In this document: in pieces, positions 32,363-39,050 of the stretch
Position numbering within the stretch: the stretch's first letter is position 1
How the letters are laid out: the number at the start of each line of letters is the position of its first letter
Source: a virus
IMG/VR virus record: IMGVR_UViG_3300029319_008653
Coordinates: 29,040-93,039 of that record
Direction: 5' to 3' (one strand)
Length of the DNA: 64,000 bases
Translations under genes and position numbers: made by a program
Notes under the pieces: generated by a model
Database searches by the model: none
What the model was told of the DNA's origin: nothing
Seen by the model: the letters and a program-made list of their open reading frames with translations, nothing else

Positions 32363-32764
32363 ATGAAACAAGTAAAAATAACAGAAACAGCTCCTAAGAC
32401 TATCTTTTGCGATATTGATGGTACTTTGATTAAACACCCTAATCACGATGGGAAGCAAAGGCTTTTTAAAATTCCAAAGCCTACACATGAAGCAGAGGCT
32501 TTACCTGGTACTCTAGATAAATTATGGGACTGGGAAAGTAAAGGATATAATATTATCCTAACAACAGGTCGTAAGGAATCAATGCGATCTGAAACTGAAA
32601 AACAATTAAAAGAAATAGGTCTATTTTGGGACCAACTTGTGATGGGATTAGGTAGCGGTCGTAGATATGTTATTAATGATCTTGAACCAGGTACAGAAGC
32701 TAACACCGCTAATGCAATTAATCTTGAAAGAGATGCTGGCATTGGTACTATAGAGGAGCTATAA
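32363..32764 (+). CDS. HAD-superfamily phosphatase-like protein
   Basis: The 133-residue protein has HAD motif I IFCDIDGTLIKH (Asp-x-Asp), motif II IILTTGRKES and a motif IV-like VINDLEP. It is a second small HAD next to, but divergent from, the one at 31982, and differs from it in sequence, so it is not a recent copy. Small HADs of this type hydrolyse sugar phosphates or nucleotides. Its strong GGAACT-type promoter suggests independent expression from the sugar operons. Confidence 0.75.
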   Translation: MKQVKITETAPKTIFCDIDGTLIKHPNHDGKQRLFKIPKPTHEAEALPGTLDKLWDWESKGYNIILTTGRKESMRSETEKQLKEIGLFWDQLVMGLGSGRRYVINDLEPGTEANTANAINLERDAGIGTIEEL

Positions 32765-32765
32765 T
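32760..32765 (+). promoter_or_regulatory. TATAAT element before the DUF366 gene
   Basis: TATAAT straddles the end of the HAD gene and lies 6 nt before the ATG at 32772. Confidence 0.4.
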
Positions 32766-32771
32766 TATATT

Positions 32772-33362
32772 ATGATTATTGAAGATATTAAAGTTTATGA
32801 CGGTCCGTTAATTCATAAGCGTTTTGCTTATGACTTTTTTAGAAATAATACTTTACCTATTGGTAATATTATTTCATTTAGATGTCCTATGGACGTTAAC
32901 GTAAGCGGTATGATTGATCAAGAAGACGTACTTCAAGGTGATTATATCTATAGTGAAGATGCTATAAACTTTTGTTGGGAAATACCTAACTTAGATAAGT
33001 TTGGTGCAGTAGCATTTCAACGACTTTTAAATACTCAGATTGCTAATATCTTATCTTCTAAGTACATTAAGAAACCTATTGAAGTAGATGGCGACGACCT
33101 AATGGTTCATGATGAGTTTACCGGTAGTGATAATAAGTTACAAAAGGTAGGTAAATGTAGTGTAAGTATTACGTACTCTAAAGATAATGTAGCTATTGGT
33201 CATACAGGTATTAATATTAATGCTGGTCGTAAAGCTCCTTCATTTGCTTATAGTACTAAACTTAGTGACGATGAAGCTAGTAAATTTATGCAAGAAGTTA
33301 TAGATCTCTTCTATGGTATGGTAGATGATATGTTTATAGCTACTACAAAAATTAATCTGTGA
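32772..33362 (+). CDS. DUF366-family protein
   Basis: The 196-residue sequence follows the DUF366 pattern closely: an early YDGPLIHKRFAYDFF, then VNVSGMIDQEDVLQGDYIYS followed by EDAINFCWEIP, FQRLLNTQIANIL, VDGDDLMVHDE, and KCSVSITYSKDNVAIGHTGI with NINAGRKAPS. DUF366 is a prokaryotic family of unknown function with a fold related to biotin/lipoate ligase-type (class II synthetase) domains. It starts a run of replication-type genes and ends in a GTGA overlap with the clamp-loader candidate. I know of no characterised phage member. Confidence 0.7.
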   Translation: MIIEDIKVYDGPLIHKRFAYDFFRNNTLPIGNIISFRCPMDVNVSGMIDQEDVLQGDYIYSEDAINFCWEIPNLDKFGAVAFQRLLNTQIANILSSKYIKKPIEVDGDDLMVHDEFTGSDNKLQKVGKCSVSITYSKDNVAIGHTGININAGRKAPSFAYSTKLSDDEASKFMQEVIDLFYGMVDDMFIATTKINL

Positions 33363-33721
33363 ATATATTTCAATATATAAATAGTTTACTCTTTAGTAAG
33401 AAAAAAATTGATATGAACTGCGATGATGAGTCGCAGTTTAATCTGTATATGGTTAATAGGTGGGGTAGTATGTATTCTCCTGAAATAGCTAATTATATAA
33501 ACGAGACTAGTAATAAGTATTGGAGTTTGTTTAATGATAAAATATCTCAATATGAATACATATATAATATATTACCTCGGTTAAAATATAAGCGTCTCTC
33601 TTATATAAAGAAGATAAAAAAAGAGAAAAAGAAGAAGGAAGATGAGCCTATAATTCCAGAATTTTCTTCTAAGCGAGAATATAAAATGTATGTTGATTTG
33701 GAAACTACCGTTAATAAGTAG
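33359..33721 (+). CDS. Clamp-loader small subunit candidate (T4 gp62-like)
   Basis: The 120-residue basic protein starts at a GTG inside the preceding stop (GTGA). It has the features of T4-type gp62 in marine relatives: an N-terminal FQYINSLLFSKKKID, then FNLYMVNRWGSMYSPEIANY, and a basic YKRLSYIKKIKKEKKKKEDE. Gp62 works with the gp44 ATPase to load the gp45 clamp on DNA. The gp44 and gp45 genes are not in this window, so context does not confirm it. An unrelated small basic protein is the alternative. Confidence 0.45.
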   Translation: MNIFQYINSLLFSKKKIDMNCDDESQFNLYMVNRWGSMYSPEIANYINETSNKYWSLFNDKISQYEYIYNILPRLKYKRLSYIKKIKKEKKKKEDEPIIPEFSSKREYKMYVDLETTVNK

Positions 33722-33726
33722 TTTAT

Positions 33727-34176
33727 ATGACACAAGCATCAATTGACCATCTAGCACCAAAAAGAAGCCTTATTGATCTCGCAGGGCATGATAAGCGAGA
33801 GTTTGATATAGGAGATGATTACAAACTTTCATTTGTATATGATGATATTATTCTTGTTGAATTCGTAGATACAGGAGACGAAGGAGCAGGAGATGTAATT
33901 GAAAGAGGTGGTATTTTTGTACCTACCAATAGCTTAACTAAAGCTTGGAGAAAAGCAAAAGTAATCCTAGCAGGTCCTCAATGCGCGTATACCAAAGTAG
34001 GAGACATAGTAATGTTTCCTAATGACAAAGGAGCCAGCGTAGCAAATATGGAGATAGACGGCTATGGCAAAGTTAAAGACGGTATGTTCTTAAATGAACA
34101 AAGGTTATTCGGTATATGTGTTAAAAAAGGTGATAAAAAAATAACACGTAAGAAGAATAAAAATGCCTCAAGTTAG
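33727..34176 (+). CDS. GroES-like co-chaperonin candidate (T4 gp31 type)
   Basis: The 149-residue protein reads like a GroES barrel: YDDIILVEFVDTGDEG, VIERGGIFVPTNSLTKAWRK (the position of the mobile loop), AKVILAGPQCAYTKVGDIVM and FLNEQRLFGICVKKG. T4 gp31 replaces GroES so that GroEL can fold the large capsid protein, and this phage has a gp23 capsid protein that would need such help. A basic tail (KKITRKKNKNASS) overlaps the next gene's start by 14 bases. The assignment rests on pattern, not on a search. Confidence 0.6.
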   Translation: MTQASIDHLAPKRSLIDLAGHDKREFDIGDDYKLSFVYDDIILVEFVDTGDEGAGDVIERGGIFVPTNSLTKAWRKAKVILAGPQCAYTKVGDIVMFPNDKGASVANMEIDGYGKVKDGMFLNEQRLFGICVKKGDKKITRKKNKNASS

Positions 34177-34528
34177 TCTATCATCTTTAAGAGAAACATT
34201 ACTGTCTAACGTTTGCGAGATTAAATTTGCTAAACGAACAAGTCCAGAACTACGTACTATGCTCTGTACTTTAGATACTGCACTACTTAATAGTATTAAT
34301 GGACGTACTACTTTAAATTTTAAACCACCTACACAGGCACCAGATTATAATCCTGAATCTAAAAATCTTTTATTAGTTTGGGATATTATTATGCAAAATT
34401 GGAGAATGGTTAGCATGGATAATTGTAACTTAATTAAAACCATTCCACGAGATGAGTTTTGGGAATATTTTAACGAGTTTATCTATCCAATGACATTGGA
34501 AGAGAAAAACGCGTTTATGGGAAGATGA
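34163..34528 (+). CDS. WYL_2/Sm-like beta-barrel family protein
   Basis: The 121-residue protein has SLRETLLSNVCEIKFAKRTS and ELRTMLCTLDTALLNS followed by KNLLLVWDIIMQNWRMVSMD. This is the pattern of the short phage SH3/Sm-like family (DUF2693/WYL_2; recalled) in which 'EIxFxKxDGxxRxMxCTL' and 'vyDl..w..i' segments form the barrel. Members occur near replication genes in T4-likes and may bind nucleic acid. Overlaps both neighbours by 4-14 bases. Confidence 0.55.
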   Translation: MPQVSLSSLRETLLSNVCEIKFAKRTSPELRTMLCTLDTALLNSINGRTTLNFKPPTQAPDYNPESKNLLLVWDIIMQNWRMVSMDNCNLIKTIPRDEFWEYFNEFIYPMTLEEKNAFMGR

Positions 34529-34869
34529 ATATAGTAGAAAAAATAGAAACAAGTCTTCAGAATTATCTATTAAGAGATGTTATTTTCTTTATAGATGGAG
34601 GCAAAACTTTAAAAAAAGGAAAGCTAATTTTATTTAAATTTAAAGAGTTTCATTATGTTTTTACATTAAAAAATGAGAAAGAAGAGCTTAAGGTATATGA
34701 AATACCATATCCTTATAATACAGAATTTAAGGACGATCATACACGTTTTTCATATAGCTTAGAACATTTTACATTACCAGAAAGTGAATTATATTATCGT
34801 ACTAAGCTTCTGGATAAAAGTAACTGCGATAAATTATTTGATCAGACACTTGTTTTATCTGCTATATAG
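34525..34869 (+). CDS. Conserved small phage protein, unknown function
   Basis: The 114-residue protein is rich in beta-type segments (KKGKLILFKFKEFHYVFTLK, KVYEIPYPYN) and charged residues, with a single Cys and no membrane helix. It begins in an ATGA overlap with the WYL_2-like gene and ends 14 bases before the helicase gene, within whose promoter region it stops. It may be a small barrel protein like its neighbour, but I do not recognise it. Confidence 0.55.
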   Translation: MNIVEKIETSLQNYLLRDVIFFIDGGKTLKKGKLILFKFKEFHYVFTLKNEKEELKVYEIPYPYNTEFKDDHTRFSYSLEHFTLPESELYYRTKLLDKSNCDKLFDQTLVLSAI

Positions 34870-34871
34870 TA

Positions 34872-34877
34872 TATAAT
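34872..34877 (+). promoter_or_regulatory. TATAAT element before the helicase gene
   Basis: TATAGTATATAATCTATAT immediately precedes the ATG at 34884; the hexamer is at 34872-34877 with a 6-nt spacer. Confidence 0.45.
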
Positions 34878-34883
34878 CTATAT

Positions 34884-36521
34884 ATGTTAGGTCGCTTTCT
34901 ATCTAAATTTCCTGAGGGATATACTCCGAGCAAACAGCAAGTAAAGCTAATAAAGAGTATTGAAGAAGCATTTGATAGCGGTCATAAATTTGTTATATGT
35001 TCTGCTCCTACTGGGTCAGGTAAGAGTTTTATTTCTAAAACTTTAGCTAATGTATCTAATGAATCATCGGAAAGCTTTAAAGAGTTAGTTAGTTCTTATG
35101 CTGCTTTTAAAATAGATCAGACCGGTACCTTTTTAAATGAGCAGGAATGTATTGATGAATCGCCTTCAGGTACATTTGCTTTAACTATAACTAAGACATT
35201 ACAAGATCAATATAAAGATCTATTTGATGATACAATATTATTAAAAGGCAAAAGTAACTATCAAAGTACTATTGACCCTAATATGGATGTTGAATTAGAG
35301 TCTCTTGTAATGCCTAAGAAAGTTTTAGATGATCATAGAATGCGTCATAAATGTAACTATCATAATGATAGAAGAGATGCTTTAATTAAAAAATTTGCTG
35401 CATTAAATTATAAAATGTTTTTATCTTTACCTAACCATGTAAAGTATAAAGACTATATAGTTTGCGACGAGGCATCAGAATTAGAAGACGAAATTATAAA
35501 ACAGTTTTCTCTATCTATTGATGTAGTAAGATTAGGTAGAATAGGAGTAAAAGCTTATTCTCTAAAATCTACTAAACCTAAAACTGTTCTTAAATGGATA
35601 GGAGATTTATTATTAAATGTATCGGAAAGGATAAGCTATATACAGGAAAGAGCTAAGTTAGGTCTTTCTGAAAAAGATACTAATAGATTGCATTATTTAA
35701 AAAATATTCATCGTACTTTGTGTTTAATAGATGAGACTTGGCAAAAATGCGAATACGTTGTTCAAGTAGAGAATAAAGATAATATTAAAGTTACGCCTCT
35801 AAAAGTTGATAGCTTAACGAAATATATATTTGAGTATGCTGATAAAATTTTGTTAATGTCTGCTACTGTTATTGATCATGTTAATCTTGCTAAGACTTTA
35901 GGTATTGAAAGATATAAGTACGTTGAATCTGCTAGTACCTTTAATCCTGATAAAGCTCCTATTTATATATCGCAGACTAATAAATTAAACCATGCTAATC
36001 TACCTAAAGCATTACCTTCTATAATTGAACAGATTAGACAGATATGTGAAACTCATAAAGAGGAAAAAGGTATAATACATACGCATACAAATTATATTAC
36101 TAATTATATTCAAGGTAAAGTTAGAGATAGGAGTTTTGAGAGTTGCAGATTTTTATTTAGAGATGAACTCTCTCGTAATGAAGATATATTAAAACATCAC
36201 GAAGAAAGCGAAGAACCAACTATATTAGTAAGCCCGTCTCTTGGATTAGGTATAGATCTTAAAGATGATCTAGCTAGGTTTCAAATTATAGTAAAGGCAT
36301 CTTATTTGCCTTTAGGTGATAATAGAATTAAAAAAATGTTTGAAATAGATAAACAATGGTATACTAATAAAATGTTATCTAACTTTATACAGCAATGCGG
36401 TAGAGGTATTAGAAGTAAAGATGATCATTGTGTAACTTATGTTTTAGATGCTACCATATTTCATGCTATAATGCGTAATAAAAATAGACTACCAAAGTAC
36501 TTTATTGAAAGATTTGTATAA
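34884..36521 (+). CDS. DinG/Rad3-type superfamily 2 helicase
   Basis: The 545-residue protein has Walker A APTGSGKSF (about residues 41-49), a DEAH-box variant VCDEASELED, motif III-like LLMSATV, a late motif IV region (GIIHTHTNYI) and motif VI QQCGRGIRSKDDHCVTYVLD, as in DinG/XPD helicases. The Fe-S domain of XPD may be degenerate: only HKCNYH near residue 150 offers a cysteine pattern. Such helicases unwind DNA 5'-3' in repair or R-loop removal. It is followed by a late promoter and the virion-type genes. Confidence 0.8.
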   Translation: MLGRFLSKFPEGYTPSKQQVKLIKSIEEAFDSGHKFVICSAPTGSGKSFISKTLANVSNESSESFKELVSSYAAFKIDQTGTFLNEQECIDESPSGTFALTITKTLQDQYKDLFDDTILLKGKSNYQSTIDPNMDVELESLVMPKKVLDDHRMRHKCNYHNDRRDALIKKFAALNYKMFLSLPNHVKYKDYIVCDEASELEDEIIKQFSLSIDVVRLGRIGVKAYSLKSTKPKTVLKWIGDLLLNVSERISYIQERAKLGLSEKDTNRLHYLKNIHRTLCLIDETWQKCEYVVQVENKDNIKVTPLKVDSLTKYIFEYADKILLMSATVIDHVNLAKTLGIERYKYVESASTFNPDKAPIYISQTNKLNHANLPKALPSIIEQIRQICETHKEEKGIIHTHTNYITNYIQGKVRDRSFESCRFLFRDELSRNEDILKHHEESEEPTILVSPSLGLGIDLKDDLARFQIIVKASYLPLGDNRIKKMFEIDKQWYTNKMLSNFIQQCGRGIRSKDDHCVTYVLDATIFHAIMRNKNRLPKYFIERFV

Positions 36522-36524
36522 ATA
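36517..36524 (+). promoter_or_regulatory. Late promoter TATAAATA
   Basis: Exact octamer overlapping the helicase stop codon, 5 nt before the ATG at 36530. Confidence 0.6.
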
Positions 36525-36529
36525 ATATT

Positions 36530-37135
36530 ATGCAAACGTTTGAGGAATTCTATAATCAAAAAATGCTCGAGGAGCAACTACAAAAAATACTTGAAGGGTA
36601 TATGCTCGAAGGGCAATTACTTGAAGAAAATATTTTTAAATCAACTCTGGCATCATTAAAGTCTATTCCCGATACTGCTTCATCTGCAGCCCAGGCAGTA
36701 GCAAATTTTCCAGGAGAGGTCGCAGCTTATATAGGCGCTATAGGAGATTATACTTTGAAACTCGGAATAGCTGGTGTAGGTGGCGCTGTTGCTGCTCAAG
36801 CTTTAGGAGCCTTACTTCAGCATGTTGCTGATAAAATGGATGCAGCAAGGGAAGATGAAGCCTACAAGAAAAGAAAACAAAGGGAAGTTATGGTTGAAAC
36901 TGAATTTGAAAAAGCTTTAGCAGTAGGTGAAAAATTATCTGAAGAACAACAAATGAAATTATTAGAAGATATTTCAAAAAAATGGGCTGAAAAATATAAA
37001 ATTCCAGAACCCAAACTTTTTGTAAAAGCTATGAGAAAAATTGGTGATGCTTTAAGTTCGAAATTAGGTACTATATTAGCAGCAGTATTAGCATTTATAG
37101 CAGCTAAAATGTTAATACCCTTTCCAACATTTTAA
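36530..37135 (+). CDS. Membrane-active virion protein candidate with capsid-targeting-like leader
   Basis: The 201-residue protein starts MQTFEEFYNQKMLEEQ, close in pattern to the T4 internal-protein leader (MKTYQEFIAEA), and is followed by several L/I-x-E sites (KILEGY, LLEEN) where the prohead protease could cut. The rest has a Gly/Ala-rich hydrophobic segment (about 68-103) and a C-terminal hydrophobic helix (LGTILAAVLAFIAAKMLIPF), separated by a charged helical region. It could be a packaged pore- or membrane-interacting protein released on infection. Function inferred only from these features and from late expression. Confidence 0.5.
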   Translation: MQTFEEFYNQKMLEEQLQKILEGYMLEGQLLEENIFKSTLASLKSIPDTASSAAQAVANFPGEVAAYIGAIGDYTLKLGIAGVGGAVAAQALGALLQHVADKMDAAREDEAYKKRKQREVMVETEFEKALAVGEKLSEEQQMKLLEDISKKWAEKYKIPEPKLFVKAMRKIGDALSSKLGTILAAVLAFIAAKMLIPFPTF

Positions 37136-37148
37136 GTTTAATAATATT

Positions 37149-37682
37149 ATGGAACACTTTGACAATTATTGTAACGAACAACTAAAAATGCTTGAAGAAG
37201 GTAAAATAGGTAGGGCGTTATCAGTAGGGAGACTCGCAGCAGGTTTAATGTTAGGTCAACCTGGTTCTGCAGATGCTGCAATCTATAATAATAATCCAGG
37301 TAATATAAGAACTTCACCAACTCAATGGAATGGTGAGGTAACTAAACCCGGAGAAGCATTTGAAAGATTTGAATCTATGCCTTATGGTATTAGAGCTTCA
37401 GCTAAAATTTTAAGAACATATGGTAAAAAGTATGGTATAGATACTATTAATAAAATTATTGATAGATATGCACCGCCTGAAGATAATAATCCTAATAATG
37501 CAAATTATGCAAGACATGTATCTAATGGTTCGGGATTTGGAGTAGATGAAAAAATAGATCTAAATGACCCACAAGTTCTTATGAAATTAATGAGACCGAT
37601 TTTTGAATTTGAAAATGGTAGAAAAGAAGCTGCTAAGATTTCTGACGCTGATATTGAAAAAGGCGTTAAGATGGCTTTTTAG
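37149..37682 (+). CDS. Virion muramidase/transglycosylase-like protein (P5-type) with leader
   Basis: After an N-terminal MEHFDNYCNEQLKMLEEG leader (LEE as a possible cleavage site) and a short hydrophobic stretch, residues 45-170 match the family typed by NNPGNIR: YNNNPGNIRTSPTQWNGE, FERFESMPYGIRASAKILRT and IIDRYAPPEDNNPNNANY. Members are annotated as structural protein P5 or lytic transglycosylase-like and help phages locally open peptidoglycan. The leader suggests packaging inside the head for delivery with the DNA. It is 13 bases from the leader-bearing gene before it and overlaps a convergent gene by 17 bases. Confidence 0.75.
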   Translation: MEHFDNYCNEQLKMLEEGKIGRALSVGRLAAGLMLGQPGSADAAIYNNNPGNIRTSPTQWNGEVTKPGEAFERFESMPYGIRASAKILRTYGKKYGIDTINKIIDRYAPPEDNNPNNANYARHVSNGSGFGVDEKIDLNDPQVLMKLMRPIFEFENGRKEAAKISDADIEKGVKMAF

Positions 37683-37902
37683 TTTTCTTCTTTTTCTTTT
37701 TAGGTAACTCCATATATAATCTTCGCTGCTTACCACCTGGTTGCCCTTTAAATCCAGAAATAGATGCTGTACTATGAGGTTCATTTAATTGAGGATTAAT
37801 CGTTCCATATTTACCCCGAGGTCTTACCTTAACCGGTCTTTTAGTATCAGTCGGTGCTCTAAAATCTTCTAATATTTTTTTAACTGTGGAGTTGAAATCC
37901 AT
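37666..37902 (-). CDS. Small basic protein with leader-like N-terminus
   Basis: The 78-residue protein begins MDFNSTVKKILEDFRAPTDT, again a short amphipathic helix with ILE as possible prohead-protease site, followed by a basic, Gly/Pro/Ser-rich body (PVKVRPRGKYGT, GQPGGKQRRLY) and a lysine run at the end (PKKKKKKTKKPS). This is the composition expected for a DNA-binding internal head protein. A longer antisense frame at 37587-37784 is a shadow. The function is inferred. Confidence 0.5.
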   Translation of the reverse strand: MDFNSTVKKILEDFRAPTDTKRPVKVRPRGKYGTINPQLNEPHSTASISGFKGQPGGKQRRLYMELPKKKKKKTKKPS

Positions 37903-37914
37903 ATAAATATTTAA

Positions 37915-37920
37915 TATAAT
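37915..37920 (+). promoter_or_regulatory. TATAAT element
   Basis: TTTAATATAATTGTATATATG: TATAAT at 37915-37920 and 7 nt to the ATG at 37928; divergent from the small basic gene. Confidence 0.4.
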
Positions 37921-37927
37921 TGTATAT

Positions 37928-38296
37928 ATGCCTACAACTAAAAAAATTATATGCGTCGTAACTGGTAAACCTACGGTATATTCTGGTGATTTTCTACAAA
38001 AGAAAATTAATGAATATGGTAGTGAAGAAGAACTCTTGAAATATTATATATGTCGAGAAGTAAAAAGCTTTCTAAAAAAAGGATACGGTATAGATGATAT
38101 TCGAAAAGTTATGAATGTCGATGATGATATTCCTTTTCCGGAACAAGATATTATAAATAAGATTGAGGAGATGTATCGTAAACAGAGTATATTAAAACAA
38201 TTACCTACTTATAACGATGCATTAACTGGATTTACGTATAATAAATCTGATAACGACGTTGAAAATTTTATTAATGAATATATAATTAAGACATGA
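37928..38296 (+). CDS. Conserved T4-like protein of unknown function
   Basis: The 122-residue protein begins TKKIICVVTGKPTVYSGDFL and continues QKKINEYGSEEELLKYYICR, a conserved start I associate with small T4-like proteins of unknown role. The motif CVVTGK...SGD resembles half of a zinc-ribbon (only two Cys are present: Cys9 and the Cys of YYICRE). The second half is helical and acidic. It opens a small plus-strand group that leads to the ribonucleotide reductase genes. Confidence 0.55.
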   Translation: MPTTKKIICVVTGKPTVYSGDFLQKKINEYGSEEELLKYYICREVKSFLKKGYGIDDIRKVMNVDDDIPFPEQDIINKIEEMYRKQSILKQLPTYNDALTGFTYNKSDNDVENFINEYIIKT

Positions 38297-38511
38297 ATTT
38301 AACACCATCAATAAGAGGAAATAACTTAGCTTTATACGATACTACTAATGGTAGTATCCATAAGACTATAGCATTACCGCCTGGTAGTTATAGTAATGTA
38401 ATTATGAGTGGAGATAGAGTATCTGTAACCATTACACCATCATATGGTTTAGGTAGTATTAGAACATTTAGCGTCAAGACAGGTGCTTTAATTAGCGATA
38501 TACGGGTTTAA
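38293..38511 (+). CDS. Small beta-rich hypothetical protein
   Basis: A 72-residue protein in ATGA overlap with the previous gene and 1 base from the next. The sequence alternates short strands and turns (NNLALYDTTNG, SVTITPSYGLGSIRTFSV) with no Cys and few charges, which suggests a compact beta-barrel or beta-sandwich. No family recognised. Confidence 0.5.
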   Translation: MNLTPSIRGNNLALYDTTNGSIHKTIALPPGSYSNVIMSGDRVSVTITPSYGLGSIRTFSVKTGALISDIRV

Positions 38512-38512
38512 A

Positions 38513-39031
38513 ATGGGTGATATCGATATTAATCTCGCATCAGTAGATTGTGATCTTTCTGAATATACAGAATTTAAAACTAAATTACCTACGCTCTTTT
38601 TTGGATTTGTAATTAAGAATGAGTATGACAATAGACGTTTTAATATATCTGAAAAATTTAATCCCAGTAGACAAGTATTTCTTTTTGAAAGACCTGACGA
38701 GACAGTTAGTTTATTACCACTATACGGTACATATTTTAAGTTAAATTCAATAGGGAGAAAGCTAGCTTCAGTATTGCTAGAGCAAGATCTTAACAGAGAT
38801 ATGGATCTAAAATCATATCAAAATATACTTTTCGAATATAATGTAACATGTAATGACTATTATTCTTACTTAAATAAACGAATTTATCCTATAGATTTTG
38901 ATTGTCTTGAAATGATTACGGACGATGAAAATTCTAAGGATCCTAAAATTCTACAACACCTTTTACAGCTTGATGAAGATAAGTTCGATTTTCATAAGTT
39001 TGGTGCATTTAAGCTATTAATTTTAGCATAA
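38513..39031 (+). CDS. Hypothetical protein upstream of nrdA
   Basis: The 172-residue acidic protein has a folded-looking sequence (LPTLFFGFVIKNEYDNRRFN, LPLYGTYFKLNSIGRKLASV) and a C-terminal helical part. I recognise no motif. It lies 19 bases before nrdA; a TAAATA element in that gap suggests that nrdA has its own signal, so cotranscription is not required. Confidence 0.5.
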   Translation: MGDIDINLASVDCDLSEYTEFKTKLPTLFFGFVIKNEYDNRRFNISEKFNPSRQVFLFERPDETVSLLPLYGTYFKLNSIGRKLASVLLEQDLNRDMDLKSYQNILFEYNVTCNDYYSYLNKRIYPIDFDCLEMITDDENSKDPKILQHLLQLDEDKFDFHKFGAFKLLILA

Positions 39032-39050
39032 AAATTGTAAATAAATATCT

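Noticed and set aside
32443-32742. 99-codon minus-strand frame opposite the HAD gene at 32363
   Set aside because: Antisense shadow; the plus frame has intact HAD motifs.
37587-37784. 65-codon minus-strand frame opposite the muramidase-like gene
   Set aside because: Overlaps the real small basic gene in another phase; no leader-type start.
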